NCBI GenBank assembly: GCA_014804655.1
Contig: JAAUZK010000004.1
Location: 192,450-256,449 of the forward strand
DNA length: 64,000 nt
Origin: Lachnospiraceae bacterium
GTDB lineage: Bacteria; Bacillota; Clostridia; Lachnospirales; Lachnospiraceae
Reading direction: 5' to 3'
The translations under genes and the position numbers were made by a program. Below, piece by piece: positions 61,017-64,000 of this stretch. Position 1 is the stretch's first letter, and each line of letters begins with the position of its first letter. Under the pieces are notes generated by a model. The model searched no databases and had not been told where the DNA came from. It saw nothing but the letters and a program-made list of their open reading frames with translations.

Positions 61017-62783
61017 TTAGTGCGTTTTCCTGTTTTCTTCTATAACCGCCTTGCCGTTCGCCACCCGGTAGACCATGTCGCACTTCTCGATAGTCTGCAG
61101 TCTGTGGGCAATGATGATCAGCGTCTTGCGCCCATGCAGTCTGTTAATGGAATCCATAATGGCCGCCTCCGTCTCATTGTCAAGCGCAGACGTGGCCTCG
61201 TCTAACACCAGCACCTCCGGATCTTCGAAAAGCGCTCTGGCGATGCCAATTCGCTGCCTCTGTCCGCCCGACAGACGAATGCCCCGCTCACCGATGCTCG
61301 TATCCAGGCCCTCCGGAAGCCCTCGCACAAATTCGTCAAGCTGTGCTTCCCTGAGCGCCTCCCACACTTTATTGTCATCTATGTCCTCATCCGGACAGCC
61401 GAATGCCACATTCTTACGGATCGTAGAGTCAATCATAAAGATCGTCTGCGGAATGTAACCGATATTCTTAAGCCATGATGCATAATGGTCTCTCACTTCC
61501 ACACCGTCCGCGAGGATACTGCCATTCTCGATCTCAAGCAGCCCTAACAGAATATCCACCACTGTGGTCTTACCGGCACCGGAGGTTCCCACGATTCCCA
61601 CCGATTTACCGACAGGTATTGTCATATCGGCATGATCGAAAATCAGCACATCCGTGTTGGGGTACTTATAGGTGATATCTTTCAATACGATATCCTTCCT
61701 GATCGCAAGCTTCTCCACATCGACTTTATTCTGATATGCCTCTTCCCCATAGTCGATATTTTCGTCCCGTATCTCCTCCTGCAGGTTATCACTCACACCC
61801 ATGAAGAACGGTTCAAAATAGGAAATCGAGGTCAAGTGATTGTTGATTCTGTTCGCGCACGGAATCAGACGCATCGCCACCACCGCTAACAACCCGATCT
61901 GCGGTAAGATATCTGTCGCCTCGGTTCCCCCGATGATCTGTATCATCAGATACAATACCATACTCGCAATCGCCATCGTCTCGATTAAAAGTCTGGGTGT
62001 TGCGTTATAAAGATTATACCGCTGTACCGCACTCACATATCCGGCTCCGCATTTGGAGTATTCATTGATAAAATAATTCTCTTTGCAGGCGATCTTGATC
62101 TCCTTGATTCCCATAACCGACTGCTCGATCCATTTATACAGTCCGCTGTAAAATTCCTGATTCTCTTCTCCCGCCTTCCTCATAATCGGTTTCAAGATAC
62201 ACTTAATGACAAGCAGGGCAACCACCAAAAGCACTGTCACTATTATGCTCATCCAGACATCTGTCACCAGACTGACAATGGCCAGGCAGACGAAGACAAT
62301 GCTCTCACTGATCAGCTGCAGCAGCGATAAGATCAGCCCGTACATGTTGTTCACATCCGACGTGATATTCCGCTGGATCACCGCGGTATCAGCATTCAGG
62401 TAATATTCATAGGGACGCTCCATGAAATTGATCATCATCCTTCTGGAAGTGGCAAACTGATTCGTATAAACAAAGCGGAGCTGAATCTTCTGCTGGATGA
62501 ACAGAAATATATTCTTAATAACAAATATCAGGATCAATCCGCCCATAACAATAATCGTCAGATCCCTGCTGCTGTCCGTATGGAAAATCCGGCAGATGAT
62601 CTGCAGATATGCATGATTCTCTATCGCATTTTCCTCCAATACGATATTCATGACCGGATAAATCATGGAAACGCCCAGCGTCTCTAAGACCGCCCCGATC
62701 AGCATGAGAAAAACAAGCAACACCATTTTCTGCTTCTGCTGCTTGTCCAATAAGACCATCAGTTTTCTGTATATTTTTATCAT
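61017..62783 (-). CDS. ABC transporter, fused permease-ATPase (PglK-like flippase, second copy)
   Basis: The 588-aa half-transporter has a six-helix membrane domain (to about 320) and an ATPase with GTSGAGKTT (Walker A), RLSGGQRQRIG (signature) and EVLVLDEATSALD (Walker B). It is colinear with the protein at 9362-11179 and shares AVLETLGVSM in the first helix, a RPYEYYLNADTAV stretch and PRLLIETMAIA. Probably a lipid-linked oligosaccharide flippase. The two copies bracket the locus, one near each end, consistent with two glycan products or a duplication. Confidence 0.87.
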   Translation of the reverse strand: MIKIYRKLMVLLDKQQKQKMVLLVFLMLIGAVLETLGVSMIYPVMNIVLEENAIENHAYLQIICRIFHTDSSRDLTIIVMGGLILIFVIKNIFLFIQQKIQLRFVYTNQFATSRRMMINFMERPYEYYLNADTAVIQRNITSDVNNMYGLILSLLQLISESIVFVCLAIVSLVTDVWMSIIVTVLLVVALLVIKCILKPIMRKAGEENQEFYSGLYKWIEQSVMGIKEIKIACKENYFINEYSKCGAGYVSAVQRYNLYNATPRLLIETMAIASMVLYLMIQIIGGTEATDILPQIGLLAVVAMRLIPCANRINNHLTSISYFEPFFMGVSDNLQEEIRDENIDYGEEAYQNKVDVEKLAIRKDIVLKDITYKYPNTDVLIFDHADMTIPVGKSVGIVGTSGAGKTTVVDILLGLLEIENGSILADGVEVRDHYASWLKNIGYIPQTIFMIDSTIRKNVAFGCPDEDIDDNKVWEALREAQLDEFVRGLPEGLDTSIGERGIRLSGGQRQRIGIARALFEDPEVLVLDEATSALDNETEAAIMDSINRLHGRKTLIIIAHRLQTIEKCDMVYRVANGKAVIEENRKTH

Positions 62784-62902
62784 AACTGCCGTATGCCCTT
62801 TCCAAAATCCAAGTGCCTGACATCAAAATACAAAATATTGTTATATTTTAACACAGGAAGCGGAGAAATTGCAAATATAGCATTCGCGTGAGTCGCCCCT
62901 CA

Positions 62903-63979
62903 TTATATCATCTCATTCTGCCGATGGACTTCCGGGGGTTCATATTTATCCAGAAAATCTTCTCCCAGGAAAAGCACTTCCTCCGCGAATTTGATCCCAT
63001 TGGGCACGGTAGCCACCGACACCACTCTTCTGAACTTAAGATCAGGTATGAAGTTCAGAATCTCCATCGGAAACATTGGATTCAGAACAATATACTCCGA
63101 AAAATCTTTGCGGTAATCCAACACATCACGGGGGTGCGGTTTGATCAGAACCTGCCCCTTCTTGCCGTCAACAACTCCATACTCCTCGATCACATCCGCA
63201 AAAAGCCTTCTCCGAACGTCCAGTGCACAAAGCGGCTCCGTCAGCACCAGCACCTTATCTTCCGCCCCCTGTTTAAGCTGCGCAAGAAGCCCGTCCATAT
63301 CTTCGATAAACAAGCGGATCAAAAGATCCTTGTCCTCTGCCGTCAGACGGTCCACCAATCTCGCACGCGGCACTTCAATATATTTCTTACAAGGATAAGG
63401 CACCACACTTAAGTCGTTGATCTCCATATCCAGACAGTATTTGCCGTAGCCGTTCTGGATAAAAATCAGATTACGCGCCGCCATCCACGCTTTTAATTCA
63501 AAATGCCCGCGATTGTCATACCGGGCGGTATCGTAATACTGAATGCAGTTAAGACCGTCCTCCAGTGCATGGTAATGTATCTTCTCATAGCTTAAATAAT
63601 AGCCGATGGGATCGGAATCGCAGAATACATAGATATCCTGATATTGCCTGAAATCAACCGGCACATAAGCTTTCTCCAGTCTGCCGAACATCTTCGTATA
63701 CTTGATGCGCGCGAGCATGTTGAGCACCAGATTGCCCCTGTCCGTGTGATATTTCTGTAACTCGGGAAAAAATACGTCCTCCTTCTCGTCAAACATCACG
63801 ACTTCCTCAAACAGACCGCAGGCTTCGGCGCGCTCTTTCAGATTCCCAAAATCATTGGACATAGTGCTCAGCACCAGCGTTGCCTTACCCTGACGTTCTT
63901 TCGGGAGTGCCAGCTCCTTCAGGCAGGTGACATATACGTGATAGTAAGTGTGACATACGTAGATTCTTTCTTTCGTCAT
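62903..63979 (-). CDS. GT52/polysialyltransferase-like glycosyltransferase
   Basis: The 358-aa soluble protein opens RIYVCHTYYHVYVTCLKEL, resembling the N-terminus of family 52 and bacterial polysialyltransferase-type enzymes. In the C-terminal half KGQVLIKPHPRDVLDY carries the H-P motif that contacts the CMP-sugar in such families, followed by EYIVLNPMFPMEI. The ATG at 63979 has AGGA 11 bases upstream. No CMP-sialic acid synthesis genes are in view, so the donor could be another sugar. It is the rightmost gene; the operon start lies beyond the window. Confidence 0.75.
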   Translation of the reverse strand: MTKERIYVCHTYYHVYVTCLKELALPKERQGKATLVLSTMSNDFGNLKERAEACGLFEEVVMFDEKEDVFFPELQKYHTDRGNLVLNMLARIKYTKMFGRLEKAYVPVDFRQYQDIYVFCDSDPIGYYLSYEKIHYHALEDGLNCIQYYDTARYDNRGHFELKAWMAARNLIFIQNGYGKYCLDMEINDLSVVPYPCKKYIEVPRARLVDRLTAEDKDLLIRLFIEDMDGLLAQLKQGAEDKVLVLTEPLCALDVRRRLFADVIEEYGVVDGKKGQVLIKPHPRDVLDYRKDFSEYIVLNPMFPMEILNFIPDLKFRRVVSVATVPNGIKFAEEVLFLGEDFLDKYEPPEVHRQNEMI

Positions 63980-64000
63980 AGTCGGTCATTCCTCATAATT

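Overview
The window looks like a chromosomal segment of a Gram-positive gut anaerobe of the Lachnospiraceae (Clostridia) type. This is inferred from AGGAGG-type ribosome binding sites, moderate base composition, the secreted starch-active protein at the left edge, and the family mix (DUF6020/DUF6056 membrane proteins, MBOAT plus SGNH pairs, PglK-type ABC flippases). No phage, transposase, CRISPR, rRNA or tRNA gene was seen.

Layout: (a) 1-2721, minus strand, is the N-terminal part of a large secreted pullulanase-like protein that runs off the left edge. (b) 3085-3276, plus strand, is one small unknown gene, separated by a bidirectional hairpin terminator from (c) 3386-63979, about 60 kb holding 47 genes, all on the minus strand. 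This is one very large surface-polysaccharide locus, transcribed right to left, with no obvious internal promoter and several stop/start overlaps (TAATG, ATGA).

Within the locus, read in transcription order (right to left): a GT52/polysialyltransferase-like gene, ABC flippase 1, GtrA, an acyltransferase-3, a GT-C-like membrane protein and a GNAT (57-64 kb); an RffA/WecE aminotransferase, membrane GT-C candidate, GNAT, GtrB-like GT2 and DUF6020 protein (50-57 kb); an O-antigen ligase/polymerase followed by a Campylobacter Pgl-like initiation set (PglF dehydratase, PglE aminotransferase, DUF2164, PglC phosphosugar transferase, ATP-grasp ligase, PglA-like GT4; 41-50 kb); a GalNAcA-type pair (TviB/WbpO-like dehydrogenase, TviC/WbpP-like epimerase) with a GT10, a metallo-hydrolase and a formyltransferase (34-41 kb); two GT4s and a second DUF6020 protein (30-34 kb); an LtaS-like phosphotransferase and a Dlt-like cassette of SGNH protein, adenylating ligase, formyltransferase, carrier protein and MBOAT (22.7-30.2 kb); then GT4s, two asparagine synthases, SGNH, GT2, GT11, ABC flippase 2, GT11-like, DUF6056, DUF5672, GT17 and a polymerase-like membrane protein (3.4-22.6 kb).

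How the genes probably work together (inference): PglF/PglE/PglC start a lipid-linked glycan on a 4-amino-4,6-dideoxy sugar. The dehydrogenase and epimerase supply a HexNAc-uronic acid. AsnB proteins and the ATP-grasp enzyme may amidate or aminoacylate sugar carboxyls or amines. Many GTs extend the glycan, PglK-like ABC proteins flip it, and polymerase/ligase-like proteins assemble it. LtaS-like, MBOAT, acyltransferase and GtrA/GtrB/GT-C proteins decorate it outside the membrane.

The most novel-looking item is the Dlt-like cassette, in which a formyltransferase with an intact N-H-D triad sits between the amino-acid adenylating ligase and the carrier protein. It suggests an N-formyl-aminoacyl decoration of a surface polymer. 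The second unusual layer is a family of non-coding repeats: four copies (one truncated) of a 160-200 bp MITE-like element, two copies of a composite hairpin, and many tiny palindromes with TTCG/GAAG loops that appear to have inserted modularly into the larger repeats and, in two places, in frame into coding sequence.
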